A program made the position numbers and the translations under genes. The notes below the pieces were generated by a model. The model did no database searches. It was not told where the DNA came from and was given only the letters and a program-made list of their open reading frames with translations. A stretch of DNA of 64,000 nt. It comes from Adenanthera pavonina (lineage: Eukaryota > Streptophyta > Magnoliopsida > Fabales > Fabaceae). This document shows, piece by piece, positions 1 through 12,720 of this stretch; position 1 is the first letter of the stretch; every line of letters starts with the position of its first letter. The DNA lies in assembly GCA_026686845.1 (NCBI GenBank), contig JAIVEN010000020.1:7405501-7469500 (forward strand). Direction: 5' to 3'.

Positions 1-830
1 CTTTATGCCATTTCATCCTTGACTCCCTAATTCAGGAGACAGAAAAAATTGAATTTATAATGGTTAAGGATAGTTTGAGAGGTCATTATTTGTCATCATA
101 TTCCTTTATAAAAAATTCTCCCAAATAATGGATAAGATCCATTAGTCATCTCACTCCATTCCATTTTATTCAAAATAAAATTTTGAACCAAATATTTCGA
201 CAATTTAGACAATTTGGATAGAACATGCATGTACGCCAAATCCCTCCAAATGGAGGGAGTATTTATTTTGAATAATTATTGATTATTAATAATTACTCTA
301 TGATCCTAAATATATAATGTTTTCTATAAGCTTGGTCTAAAATATAGGGCATAATGTAATATTAACTACTTTTTTCCTAATTCTACCCTTGTATCTTTTT
401 TGGTAAAGCCACATAATATGTCATGGAAAATCAATCTCATTTAATAAAAGTAGGTCTATTAATAGAGTTAATAGAGGTAAAATGGAAACAAATAATATGT
501 TTTTTAGAAAATTAAGGACATACTTCCTTTGATAATTAATATTGGACATTTTTAATCAAATATGAGTTAAAGTTAATTAATTATCTTAATTTTTCTAAAA
601 ATCATAATTTTTTTAAATTATTCTTATTTAATATATTTCTCTCTCTTTAGAATATATTAAATAAAAATATTTTATTAAAATATATACTAAATATTATTTT
701 GTATATAATAAATAGTCCTCCATTTAGATTAATATACAATGTTGAAAAAAATAACTATTTTTTTAAATGCGTAAATTAGTCATGAATGCCCAATTTCAAG
801 GAATATTGAAACTAATTTCTGTCCTAATTA
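1..830. other. AT-rich intergenic DNA
   Basis: No open reading frame with a recognisable domain is visible. The sequence is low-complexity and A/T-rich. Fragments such as the phrase around 310-350 (ataatgttttctataagctt) and a near-inverted echo at 490-525 suggest an old Stowaway-like MITE, too decayed to delimit. Confidence 0.6.
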
Positions 831-1211
831 GAGCCTGTTTGTTTTAGCTTATAATCACTTATAAGTGATTATGAAGTAGAGAAAAGTGATTATGCGGTCA
901 GTAAATAAACACAATTCAAATCAAAATAATCACTTATAGCCATTTAAGTGATTATTTTCATAAGCTACTTTTTCCAACTCATGATAATCACTTTTCTCTC
1001 ATAATCACTTATTTCACTTTTTCTTCTTATTATCCACCCAATAATCACTTAAATTCCAATATTCAAACATATTTCTTTTCTCAAAATCACTTATGGGTTA
1101 AAAATATCCAAACACAATTCACTTTTGATATAATTATTTATTCTCATAATCTATTATAAATAATTACTTATTCTCATAATCACTTATATATAATCTAACC
1201 CAAACACACAC
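831..1211. mobile_element. Tourist-like MITE (PIF/Harbinger-type), 381 bp
   Basis: The element starts GAGCCTGTTTGTTTTAG and ends CTAACCCAAACACACAC. The reverse complement of the end matches the start at 12 of 17 positions. It is flanked by TTA at 828-830 and 1212-1214, the 3-bp duplication typical of PIF/Harbinger elements. The interior is built from many copies of the self-complementary phrase ATAATCACTTATAAGTGATTAT, so a single strand would fold extensively. It has no coding capacity and would depend on a transposase elsewhere. The TSD is short, so the TIR similarity carries most of the call. Confidence 0.65.
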
Positions 1212-1907
1212 TTAATACATGTGGCTATTTGCCACCAACTTGTGGTATCTTTTTCAACGCGTTCTTAACAATCTGTCGGTCTTATCCGAAGAACCTAACC
1301 GCCTCCCGAAACCCAATCCCACCTCCTGATTTGTTCAGAACGAACGCGCCAGGAAGCTGTGGGGGAAAGCGGTACTCTTTCATATATATATATATATATA
1401 GTACTTTAGTTTGTTATTTTACTAAAATACCCCAATTCAATCAAAGTTGGGCTGCTGAATATTTTTGCTTTTGAAAACAAAACAATTGTTTGGTTGATTT
1501 ATCTTTTTTCAGTTATTTGTCAAAACCTGGAAAACAAACGGAAAATTTAAAAAAAAAAATCTGTGATGTTTTTGTGTTTTATTTTTTTAAAAGAAAAAAA
1601 AAACAGAAGAGAACTTTGAAAGCACCTTAGGAGATATTTTGATCGATGGCATTATGTTTATTTTGATGATAGCATGAAGAACACCTTAAACAGAATAAAG
1701 TTTCATTGAAAATATTATTTTTGAAATTAAACTTATTAATTTGTTCTTAGTTGAAGTATGGTCAGATGTATGATAATGAAGCGTATAACTTTGAACTTTT
1801 AAATATTAAAATTCTAAATGACAAATGAATATTAATATATTATGGGTTATAAATTATAATTTATACGTATAATAATAAAAGAATAGCAAAGGGAGGAATA
1901 ACTAAAG
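1212..1907. other. Intergenic, no gene seen
   Basis: AT-rich sequence with a short (TA)n run near 1381-1400. The open frame across 1229-1474 has no recognisable protein features and runs through the TA microsatellite, so it is treated as chance. Confidence 0.6.
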
Positions 1908-2594
1908 TTCGTTTGGTTATTGGATAGAATGAAAATTATCACGAATCTGTTTGATATATTATTAAAGATGTTGGCAAGGACTTTATTTTTTAAATTCAAT
2001 TAAGTATAAAAATGAAAAGACTAAGATGCCCTTCTTATATCTTCCTTCCTCTTTTTCCCCTCCTTCCTCACCATTGCCGCTGTCCTTCCTCCATCCTCCT
2101 TTGGCCTCTTCCCTGTGCACTGAACACCATAACAAATTCCGTAAAAACAACAAAAAGTCACAGATCCAACAAAACCATGACAAAAATCTGTTGGCCACTT
2201 CAGATTCATTCGCGAATTCTTGAGAGTAAGAAGAATGGACAGTGATGCTAGTGAGGTCAAACTACCATTTCCTTCCCCTACAAATCTGGCAACAAGTTCT
2301 TCAAATCCATCCTCGCTGATCTGATCTGGCACTCAAACATGCAATGGCCTCGCCTGTGGCGCTGGTACGAGGTCAATGGTGGGGTCGCCCATGGTGTACG
2401 AGGAGATGGGTGTCACGGTATAGAGAAGAAAAGGGAGAGAGGAAGTATATGGGGAGGGTACTTTAGAGATTAATTAGGGGGGTATGAACTCAAGATTGCT
2501 CAACTTTTTTGAAGCCATGATGATGAATTGACATGGCAATTTTTAAGGTAATGTGGTCTCCTTGGTAGTGGGTATGAGAGCAACCAAACACGAG
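1908..2594. mobile_element. Possible non-autonomous TIR element
   Basis: The left end (TTCGTTTGGTTATTGG, about 1908) and the right end (AGCAACCAAACACGAG, about 2579-2594) are inverted relative to each other over the core GTTTGGTT. The interior has a GC-richer stretch at 2030-2470 unlike the flanks. Short open frames inside, including a Ser/Pro-rich one at 2026-2223, have no recognised domain. No convincing target-site duplication was found, so the limits are approximate and the call is tentative. Confidence 0.3.
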
Positions 2595-3330
2595 TTTCTG
2601 AATCTCTGCTACATTTTCTCTACAGCCTCTGTAAATTTCATTACATTTTTAGGCCATAATCAATGGCGTGTGTTTATTTTTTATTTTTTAATTTTTTTTT
2701 ATAAAGTGCCACTTGACAGAGGATGCAAAGATGTAGAGAAAATGCAGCATGGGGCCTATCCACAGCCAAGCACATGAACATATACATGAGGAATCAATGC
2801 AAGATTCCCTGCCATTTCCAGTAAGTAAGTGGGCCTTTAATGCCCATCACACTCATTAATTCTTATTCTCACATAAGTTTGTATCATCCAAGTAAGGAAG
2901 AAGAAAAAACTAAAACATATATATATATATATATATTTTACTCATACATAGTTGGAGCATGTTGATTAAAAATTCCCAAGCATGCATTTTAAATTCTCAA
3001 CACAAGGGAAGATAAAAAAAAATGTACGCAGATTCAAAATAAAATATTAAAATATGCAGTAACTTAACAAGTTATGTTAGAGATAAGTCTCGATAGAAGT
3101 TAAACATTTAAAAAGTGATAAGAAAAATAGAGTAATATAAGTTGGTAACAAGTCTAATCAAACAACTTAAGCTATTTTGATGAAATGAAATAGTCCTAAC
3201 ATACACAAGCTCATTCAAAAGTTAACATGATATCAGAGTACCATAATGGTGGCTAGGATATTGGTAATTTTGTTGAACCAATTACAATGAATTTCAGGAT
3301 TTGCAAACAAGCTTTAACACATCTTAAAAA

Positions 3331-3458
3331 ATAAAACAGTTAACTAATTGCATTTTTTGTGAACTCTTCAACTAACCATTCCATTAAAAACAAAAAATAA
3401 AACAGTTAACTAATTGCATTTTTTGTGAACTCTTCAACTAACCATTCCATTAAAAACA
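3331..3458. repeat. 66-bp tandem duplication (2 copies)
   Basis: The unit starting ATAAAACAGTTAACTAATTG at 3331 recurs from 3397 with no difference seen, the second copy ending slightly short. The identity indicates a recent local duplication, probably by replication slippage or unequal exchange. Confidence 0.9.
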
Positions 3459-6111
3459 ACTAGAATGTTATCACTTCCCTTTTTAACGTTGTTGTATTAC
3501 AGACTTTATGACAAAAGCATGGTCTCCATCACAACTTTAATGTTGTGGAACAAAGAATCTCATCAGGCCTAAAATGTACAGGTTTGTACCATCCTTGTTT
3601 CAGTGGCCTAGTTCTATTAATGTTTTCTATGGACAACTAATATGGATCGTATGTTTTAAAAGAATTACAGGAAAGTTTAAGGAAAATTAAATAATTTCCA
3701 TATCGTCAGCAGGTATAAGATCTAAGACAAAACATGGAATGTAATTTTTATAATGTAATTAATATACAATAAGAGAGCATAATCCTATACTAGCATAAGT
3801 AATAAATGAACAAGACCAAACATAGTTATTCAAGGAAGAAGAACTGCATGGAGGTTTACATATGAGAAACACACTGGATCTATTACAATATTCGACAACC
3901 CAATACACTTGTATTAACATTAACAATACAAGCATTAGCAAAACAAAAAAATTAACAATACAAGGCAATTGGGGGAAGCTCCATATTAAAGCATGGTTAT
4001 TTGGACTAGATGGGTCCACAGTCAAGACAACGGGGTAGCCCACTTTGATGGCCCATGTGGCCTGGTCTCAATACACTTGAGACTTGCCCGGAGTAACCGT
4101 TACACTTGCTGTTAGCATTTGCATTCACAAGCTTGGAGGACTCCTGTTTAGAAGATGAATTTAAATTAAACGTATTAAAACCACACAGTTTAGTTAGATT
4201 CAAAACAAATTAGTGTAATAAAAAATTTATAATAAATGATATATGAAAAAAATTATATAAAAAGTAAGGTAAAAACGGTTGATATTGTTAAAACAAGATA
4301 ATGATGAATTGTAGTATAACTGTTTTTAAGGTAAAAAAAAAAAAGAGAAAGAGACAAAAGAACTTAAATTTGATAGGAGTATAATAGTAAATTTATTCTT
4401 CTTCTTCTCTTTACTTCCAACGAAATAAGGGATTATTAAAATTTATCATTTCTATTATAAAATCCCTCCATGTCTTTCTTCTCCATTAGTTGAAGCTAAC
4501 AAAACCTTAAAGTTTTAAAGTGGGTTTTTTGTTTGGAATTATCATATATTAACTGTAAATTTTTTGGTTTTAAGAAACACTTGTATCCATGGCTTCTCCT
4601 TTTTCTCTCGTACCTTGGGTATCACAAGTCACACCCTCAACAATTTTTAGTTGGAATATGGGAAAAATTAATAATGTAAATAAAAGTTTTAACTTATAAT
4701 AAGCATGCTAAACAAGTCAATTCTTACATTTATTTATTTTTCTTTCACAAAGGAAAGAATGTATAAAAATCTGAATTATTCTAAGCGCATAAGAATATGA
4801 GATTCATCATCATGTAACAACTTGCAAGTCCAACCACCGTGTTTAATAAGAAGTTACATTAATTAAGGGGCAAATAATCAGAATTATAACCTTCCACATC
4901 ATCCGCTTAACTAGTTCTTACTAATACACTGGTGCAGCTCAATAAGAATTAAAAAGAAACCAGAAATCTAAGTATATGAATTTTCTCCGCAAGTTTTCAC
5001 TTTAATTTTGTTCAAAAATTTTTTTTGATGATACTTTGCTTTGATTCGTCATTGATAAAATAAAATAATATCAGTTTAAAGTTTACATCAGATGATGTGG
5101 CGAGACAATAAATAATAAATCAAAATAAATATTCAGGATCTATTTGATAAAATTAATTAAACTGAAAATTAATGCCAACCCAAAATTTTGAAGCCGATAT
5201 TGACTTTTCCAAATTCGGCGACATAGACCACATCACATTCACATGTCGGAAAATATCTGCAAAATTAATTAATGAAGGTTATCTCAGCACTTTGATTCAT
5301 AATCTACTCCAAATGTATAATTGTAGGCCATTAATATTATATATTCTCATTGATCGAAAATATACTATATTTTAATAAATAAAAAATTCATTTAATTTTA
5401 ATCCATTCCCAATTTAAAATTAATTTTTATTTATTTATTTTAAAGAAGCATACTCATATACAAGAACCTAAAGCCTATTTTTGTAGTTGTGACTTAATTA
5501 CATTTTTTTTCTTATAAACATATTAATTATATATAAAGTTTAATAAGGTTCCTTAATGGACATGTATATATTGATGCCTCCTGGTATTGGATTCTCTAAT
5601 TTTTTTTATTGTATAAGAATGCTCCTTTTTTAATTTTAAAATTTGAATTATCCTATCAATTGCATTAGTTTTGATAAACATGCATAAAAATTTGCGGGAA
5701 TATAATTTACAAACCCACTAGATATTTATTGTGTGGCGTAAAAATCATGAATCATCATTGTAAGCGCAAATTTTCTTTCGCTTTGCTGGTTAGTATATAT
5801 GTTATAAGAGACGTGATTATCGAAACAAGGAAGAAAAGTGAATCTGGATTTTCTGCTGCGGTAATTCTAGTGTTGCTGTAAAATAACACCAAATTCAGAT
5901 CATGCGCATGCGGTTCAAATTTTATATTTCATTTTATTATCAATCGTCTTAATAAAAGTAACTTTTATTATGTCCTCTTTTTCTAAAAATAAAATAATAT
6001 TAAAATTGTTAAAAAAATGAATATATTATGTAAAAGTAAAATGGGTAGCATGGTTATTTCATTTTTTCGGTAATACCTTTCAGATTCCAAAAGTCATATT
6101 GAGCCTTAACT

Positions 6112-6242
6112 AATATAAAGCTTTTTGGATGGCAATTTGGATTGAGTTAGTCTAGACTAAATGAATATAAAGCTTTTTGGATGGCAATTTGGATTGAGTT
6201 AGTCTAGACTAAATGAATATAAAGCTTTTTGGATGGCAATTT
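6112..6242. repeat. 52-bp tandem repeat (about 2.5 copies)
   Basis: The unit starts AATATAAAGCTTTTTGGATG and contains TTAGTCTAGACTAA, a 14-bp perfect palindrome. Two full copies and a partial third (ending at the GGCAATTT phrase) appear identical, so the expansion is recent. Confidence 0.9.
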
Positions 6243-7466
6243 CTTTTTTGCATACACAAAACTTCAACCTAGTACCTTGCTTAAGGAAACAAGCGCTAAA
6301 TTAGTGGCAGAGCTAGGACCTTTTACCAGGGGTTGCAAGATATATATTTTAAAATTAATTAAAAAAATTAATTATTAAATAATTATATAAAAATTATATA
6401 TATAACCAAATAAATTATATATATTATAACTCTTCGGTTTGATAGTAAATTTTTTTAATTTATTGATATAACTGCTAATTTTTTTAAGACTTTAATTTAA
6501 CAAAAAAAATTCTAAATTTCTGTCCGAATACATGAAGTTGCCGGTAGTTATATATAAATATTTGAACAGCCAGTCTAAATTTGCTATTTTGAAACTGTTC
6601 GTAATTTGCTATTTCAAATCTATTCTTAATTCAAAGCTAGCTTGGGGTTGTCTAGAGTTAATGGTGAAGAGTGTAAACAAGTAATTTTAGTTTCAAATTC
6701 TTGATTTGTCATATATGTACCAAATTTATAAAAGAGAAAGAGTAAACTATAATCTTTTCTTTTTTGAGAGCTATTCTCTTTGGGTTTGATAGTTTACATT
6801 TATCTCGCGTTAAATTACGCGTTCAAATTCTTTATATGTTATATTTTCTTATAAGAGTTTGGTCAAATTTAGTTGAGGAAGTTTTTGTTTTCTTGGTAAA
6901 TCCGGAAAGAAATTGAATGAATATGTAATTTCTTTGGCCACCAATGAATATGTAATTTATTAAAAAATAAACTGCCTATTCAACTCCACAATGTAGCAAT
7001 ATAGCAATAATATTCTTTTACTTAGTGAACTCTTGTCTACCATTTTGTTTTTAGGGGAATCACAGTAAAGGACCAATAGAATTAATGATAGAGAAAGACT
7101 TTCAACAAATAAAAAAAAAAATGAAAGAATGAATAGTAAAACTGGCAAATTAAGTAGTAGTAAGGTCCTATTTCATAATAAACTTACCATTTTGGTCCCA
7201 AATTTAATTCCCTCTATTTTCTTAAAATTACCATAAGTTATTCCCAAAATAACAAAATGTTCCTCTGGATGTTATCAATTTATAACTTTAGGAAGTATGA
7301 TTGTGGCAACTTTGGGAAGCACTAGTAGTAATTTTGATAAGGACATTTGAGATATTGAAATCGGAAAGAGTCTTGAATGGTTAATTGTTATATGTGCGTA
7401 GGTTGTTGTGCTGAAGGAGCATACCATAGGTGGTTTTACACTTTCCGTGTCATTCAATAGGGTAAT

Positions 7467-9878
7467 TGTAACAACCCTCATTACATTACCCCTAACTTAG
7501 CATCTAGCTAATGAAATATATTTGATGTCATGTGTAGAACCAGAGGAACCATGACAAAGGAAAAGCCAAAATGAAATAGAGAAGCTCCTTGCCATGGCGA
7601 GAGTCAGCCGTCGTGGCGAGCTTACTGGCACCACAGCGAGCGTAGAAAATTTTGTTTAAATCAAAATCATTTCGGATGATGAAACAAAAAAGAAACAGAG
7701 GGAGAAAGAAGAAGCTCTGCTAGGGTTTGTGTGATCCGACCCTTGGAGGTGTTTTTCAACATCTAGAAGCTTCGATCATGGTTAGTAAGTGATCCTTGAT
7801 CCTCCATCTCCATTTTATTTTGGTTTTGAGTTGGATTTTTTGGGTATATAGTGGAGTTTTCGGTTTTGGCCGAAATCCACTAATTAAAATAGATGAAATG
7901 AGATTAATGAGGTATGATTTGCTATTTTTGATGCTTGGGTATGAGTTTCAAAGGGAGTAAGTATGATTTAAGTTTAACCCTAGGTTATTTTTGGTTAAGG
8001 AAATTGGGAATCTGAAATGTGTATGGTTGGTTAGAGTTTGAATAGGCTTTAGGAACTCAATGATGCATGAAATGGTGTTGGAACCTTAGGTTAGGCCTAG
8101 ATGGTTGAATTGTGAAATTTGGATAATTGTACTATATGTTAACTAAAGGTATTATGGTATTGTAGAAGTTATTTGGTCGATCGGAGGAGTACAAGTTGTG
8201 TTGGATAATCCAAGAAGCTCGTGGAATCACGTGTGTGTGATATTGACAAATAGAGGTACTGAGTATTTGTATTGTATGTATTATATGTTAGTGTATGTAT
8301 ATGTGTATATATATGTGTGTTCCTTTCATATCATGATATTGTTATGTGTGTATACGGTTTTCTACATATTGTGGTATACACCCAGCTAAACGATGTAGGA
8401 TTTGATGATGAATATGATGATGATGATGTAATATTACATGATCGCATAGTATGACATTGAGAAACATGATGATGATGATGATTACATGATGATATGGCAT
8501 GAACATTACCACATGACATTGTGAGGAAAGGTGGATCGAGTGGTGATGATGATATATATGATGTGATATGATGAGATATGATATGGGTGAAATAAGGATG
8601 GGATCCCTGCAGCTAAATCTTCTCCTATAGCCAGGAGAGAAAGGTTGCAGTGGACTGCACCTTCCTTAAAATCACCACCAATTCATGGTGGTCAAGGGGA
8701 AGGAGAACCATGATCCAAGCATTAGTATTACCTTTGGCCGGGTGCACTAGTATGAGGTGAGTTTGGTGATGTCTCGGAATCAGTTTTCACCGACTGTTAG
8801 AAGGGAGTCACCTGTACGAAATGTTCTATTATAACAATAGCTTGTGGTTCTAACTGTGTATGAGGGAGACATGTATTCTATTTCATTGTGCATTTATAGC
8901 ACCATGTGTATTATTGTATGAGATATATTCATAGCACCACTTTGTCTCACACCCCTTTCCTATGAATTAACATTTCAAGTGAAGGTTCTAGTACTAGCTT
9001 GGAGAAGACCAAGGAGTTTTAGTCTTTTCGACATGGGATTACTCAAGTCACAGTAGTATGTGTGAAATATCTGTATACTTTGTGCCAAGTAGGATAGGAT
9101 GTATGTAATCCTTATGATGATAATGATGTTGTGTAATGATGTGAATGTATGTTGATGATAAGTAATGATATGTGACGTTAATGATGACATGTTATGGTTG
9201 AATGCATGTATCAGTGTGTATGTATGTCTTGGCGTGTTGAGGAGTTAGAATGGTTGTGGGTATGCCCAAGGGAGTTTTTGGGCTTGGATGGTGTGTTTTG
9301 GGCATATAGCCTATTAGGTGGAATTGGGGTTCAATCTTAAAAGAGGGTTTCTTTGAGGTGAAACCTCTTTGAACAAGTTTGTTGAGTCAAATAGGACCTG
9401 CGTGAAGGGTCCTTGAGTGCTAATTTACCTTTGGTGGCGATTGGAAGAGTTAAGTTGCATGTTTTGGTAAAAAAAAGTGGCCAAAATGGTGTCGGCTGTC
9501 CAAAATCTCCAAACGGATATGGATTTGAGTGAAATTGATGTCCGTGGATAGATAAAAGTTGGAATTAGATCAATTGGAGGTTAGAACATAAAATTATGCG
9601 CATCGGAATTTCGCCCCGGCGGTTGGAAAAATTAATGATATAATATCAGCAGGGGGCGCTGTGGCACCAGTTCCCTCTGTTTTGTAAAACTAAACCTAAG
9701 AGCACTGATGTCGCGGTGGCACTATAACTTGCCATGACTCTGTCCTGTTTTGGTCCTACTTGAAGTTTTCCGCTGTGTTGGAAGAATTGCGAGTCAAAGT
9801 TGAGGTGTTTTGGTTTAGATTGGTTAGTATTTGAAGTAATTGATCAAGATTAGAGGTGTATTGAAATAGAGTGTTACG
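7467..9878 (+). mobile_element. Solo LTR, 2412 bp (same family as 50654-53160)
   Basis: It begins TGTAACAACC and ends GTGTTACG, which approximates the TGTAACACCC...GGGTGTTACA termini of its relative at 50654-53160. The flanks are GTAAT (7462-7466) and ATAAT (9879-9883), a 5-bp duplication with one mismatch. The two copies are collinear: both have a CTCTGCTAGGGTTTG phrase about 250 bp in, a GATG-rich microsatellite zone, and a GGATGGGATCCCTGC phrase near the middle. No internal retroviral region lies beside it, so it is a solo LTR left by LTR-LTR recombination. Long LTRs with these ends suggest Ty3/gypsy, perhaps a Tekay-like chromovirus, but that lineage is inference. Confidence 0.8.
8396..8490. 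repeat. GATGAT-type microsatellite inside the LTR
   Basis: An irregular (GAT)n/(ATGATG)n tract. The related LTR at 50654-53160 has a comparable tract near 51605-51790, so the array is ancestral to the family. Confidence 0.7.
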
Positions 9879-10104
9879 ATAATTTATTATAGGGCAGCGA
9901 AAACTGTTATTGTATTGTGAGTTGCTTTTGCCATCACATATTCATAACCGATCCAAACTAACAAAAACCAAACTAAAATAAGGTTTGCTTGAGTTTTTGC
10001 AATTATGAAACCAACTTAGTTTGGTTTAGTTCATTTTTAGAGTCTTAGGATTTGAACCAAATTGAATCATATCTACTTAACATATTTTCTATTCATAATA
10101 TTCA
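9879..10104. other. Short spacer rich in AACCAAAC-type motifs
   Basis: A sequence with repeated AACCAAAC/TTTGGTTTAG phrases lies between the solo LTR and the LINE tail. Similar phrasing recurs at 13130-13290 on the far side of the LINE, so both may be parts of one older repeat split by the LINE insertion. This is not proven. Confidence 0.35.
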
Positions 10105-10561
10105 TTTTTTTTGTAATAATGCAATAACTTTCATTACTCCTAAGGAGTGCTTTACAAAAAGAGGTTATACATCAAAAGAGATATATTTAAGAGCCACATT
10201 CTAAGAAGGGTTCCCTTAAATATACCTCTAAGTATACAAAATAAAAGCTTGTCAAAAACTATTTCAAAACAACACCAATTTTAATCAAGAAATCCTTCTT
10301 CTTGTCCTATTGTCTTTGTCTTGCATAGTAATTGCATTTAACATAGAGCTCCCTCTATATAACTCCAGAAACAGTTAGAACTATGGAATGTTCATTTTTG
10401 TGTATGCGTGCATTTCTTTCCTTCAACACATGATAAACCACAGCTGTAAATCCTGCTATAAGCATATTTTTGAAACAAGAATCTCCTTTAAATTGCATTG
10501 TTAACTAATTTCTCCATCTATTAAATTGCTTGGGGATACATGTAACATTCAGCCAGCCACA

Positions 10562-12421
10562 TATTGAATTAAGAGTTTTGATGATTTGAAACCAACAATC
10601 AAGAGCTTGGATTGAAGATATCAAAGGAGCTCAAAGTGTTTCAAGTGAAGAATTTCTAAGTAATTGCTGCTAGATCTTCTGTAGGATCCTTAACTTTAGT
10701 TATGAATGGGTAAAAGATTTTGATTTAAGGAAAAGATGTTTTTAAACCTTGATTTTATGTTAAATCTTGACTCATTTGAAAAACACCCACAAACAGACGA
10801 AGTTTGAGAAGTTTAAACTGAACTGTCATATGGGAAATTCGAACTTTGCCTTTGGAAATTCGAATTTCGAGCTAAAACTGAACAAGTCTGAAGAGATGTC
10901 TCTCTGTCAGACGAATTTTGATTCCCCAAAATTCAAATTTTCATATGTGACTGAAAGAAACCTTTTTGTGTCAGACGAACTTCAAGTCTTCAAAATTCAA
11001 ATTTCAGATAAAATGCAGTTTGAGAAAACCAAAGAAATTCGTCTGAAATAATGTTAAAGTTCATCTGAAATCAAGATGAAATTGAGTTTCAAAAATACTA
11101 TCTGACAGACGAACTTTGGCTTTCCAACATTCGAATTTTCATATAAGTCTGAAAGAAGCTTCTTTGAAACAGACGAACTTTGAGTCTTCAAAATTCGAAT
11201 TTCAGACAAAACACAACTTATGAAAATGGAAGAAATTCATCCGAAACAATGTTAAAGTTCATCTGAGATCAAGAATAATTTAAGTTTCAAAACTGCTTTC
11301 TGTTAGGCCAACTTTGAACATTAAAATTCGAATTTCAGAAGCCAAGGGTCTGAGTCTGTTGGAATGAAATGTTGACATACGAATGACAGAGTTTTGTAAC
11401 TTCGAATGTTGAAGTTAGTCTGAAAAGAATCTCTCTGACAGACGAACTTCACTCTTTCAACATTCGAATTTCGAAGAAAGTAAACTACTGTGCCTTCTTG
11501 AACGTACTGGGAACAGACGAATTTTGGGCTTCCAAAATTCGAATTTCGAGGGCACTGTAGAAAATTGAAAACACTGTTCATACTTAACAGAAAAACTTTC
11601 TTCTTGAAAATTCGTATGTCACAACGTGAAAACATTTTACAAGTTTCAAAATTTGAATTTCACTTCATGAACAGACGAACTTTGTGCTGTAACGTTGAAA
11701 GCTTTAAACTTCAGTTCCTTCGAAATTCGTCTGTTGACCAACCAAAATTCGAATTTCAGTATGTCAGAAGCATTAAATGCGGTTGGTTAACGGATAGTTT
11801 CTCAGAGTAACCGTTGGATAACTTTCCCAACGGATAGATTTTGACTCTAACGAATAGTTGGGACCTAAATCTATAAATACAACAACATTTGAAGTTGTGG
11901 GTAACGAATCAAACTTGTATATACCGAATTTCTGCTAAATCTTCTTCTCAAGAGCTTTTACCCTCTAACTTCAATATCTGTACTTTAACCTTCATATTTA
12001 CTCTATTCAAGAGAGTTATATCTTTGTAAACAATCTACTCTTCATCTGGAAGATAGATTTACTTGTGAGGGGAAATCACAAGGGGATTGAGAAGCACACT
12101 GTAGAAGTGCTTAGAGAGATTGAGAAAGCTCCAGAAAATAGAGCATACTCGTTGTACTGAGGCATTAGCAAGAAGCCCATTGAATTCTTGCTGTATAGTG
12201 GAAAAATCTCAAGAGGTGTCTTGGGGACTGGACGTAGGTCAAGTGGATAGACCGAACCAGGATAAATTACTGAGTGTTCTTGTCTCTATTATTATTTTTC
12301 AGTTTACTCTGTTTATACATTGCTTTATTACACTTTACTTTTTTCACCCATTTGACTTTGTGCAGAAAAACTTCAATCTTCCCAATTCACCCCCCCTCTT
12401 GGGAAATCAGCCTTGCTAACA
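10562..12421 (+). mobile_element. Copia-type solo LTR, 1860 bp, TSD CCACA
   Basis: The LTR ends CTTGCTAACA at 12421 and begins TATTGAATTAAGAG at 10562; the initial TG appears mutated to TA. CCACA at 10557-10561 and 12422-12426 is a perfect 5-bp duplication. U3 (10790-11770) is an array of about a dozen CAGACGAACTTTG...AAATTCGAATTTC units. TATAAATA follows at 11872. The last 200 bp contains GGGACTGGACGTAGGTCAA, AACCAGGATAAA and a C-rich CACCCCCCCTCTTGGG tract, features I associate with SIRE/Maximus-like plant Copia LTRs. No PBS or gag follows, so it is solo. It sits inside the LINE remnant, in antisense orientation to it. Confidence 0.88.
11872..11879 (+). promoter_or_regulatory. LTR TATA box
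   Basis: TATAAATA directly follows the U3 repeat array of the solo LTR and is conserved in position in the related LTRs (56413, 58050; reverse complement at 45001 and 48851). It marks the expected start of R. Confidence 0.7.
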
Positions 12422-12720
12422 CCACAAACTTCCATCAATAACTCTAGTACAAGGACATTGAACATATAAGTGTTCAACAGGTTCAAAATTAGTACTACAA
12501 AGGACACAAGTTAGATCCGTAATAGGTACATTGAGATCACATAGTCTAGCTTTTGTGATTAGCCTTTTTTGGGTAGATAGCCGCATTATAAAAGCATGTT
12601 TAGGGATATTGTATTTAGACCAAACTACTTTGTCATATCTGAATCTTCTATGCTCTCCTTGAAGCCATTGATAACCATTGCTTATAGTATATTTATTAAC
12701 ACCCATTAATATTAAGTTTT

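Larger units (their letters stand above)
2595..7466. other. Long intergenic region with two tandem duplications
   Basis: About 4.9 kb of AT-rich DNA without a supportable gene. It contains an (AT)n microsatellite at 2917-2936, a 66-bp tandem duplication at 3331-3458 and a 52-bp tandem repeat at 6112-6242, listed separately. A minus-strand open frame at 4006-4203 (65 codons, two Cys near its end) could be an exon scrap, but no family was recognised. Confidence 0.55.
10105..12720 (-). pseudogene. LINE (non-LTR retrotransposon) 3' fragment, interrupted by an LTR
   Basis: On the minus strand, 12706-12422 encodes the Cys/His zinc-binding domain that follows reverse transcriptase in plant LINEs (zf-RVT): an aromatic-rich lead with W, K and Y residues, then C-x2-C in TCVLCSTNFEPVEHLYVQC followed by further Cys. 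Past the solo LTR at 10562-12421 the frame continues from 10556 downward with the typical C-terminal phrase YHVLKERNARIHKNE, broken by stop codons. The LINE 3' end is probably near 10105, where a T run on the plus strand would be the poly(A) tail. Reverse transcriptase and endonuclease domains are absent, so the copy is 5'-truncated and dead. Confidence 0.8.

Noticed and set aside
4006..4203. Minus-strand 65-codon frame with Cys near the end
   Set aside because: Could be an exon scrap, but no family, splice site or partner exon was recognised.
8396..8520. His/Ser-rich short peptides
   Set aside because: Produced by translation of the GATGAT microsatellite inside the solo LTR.
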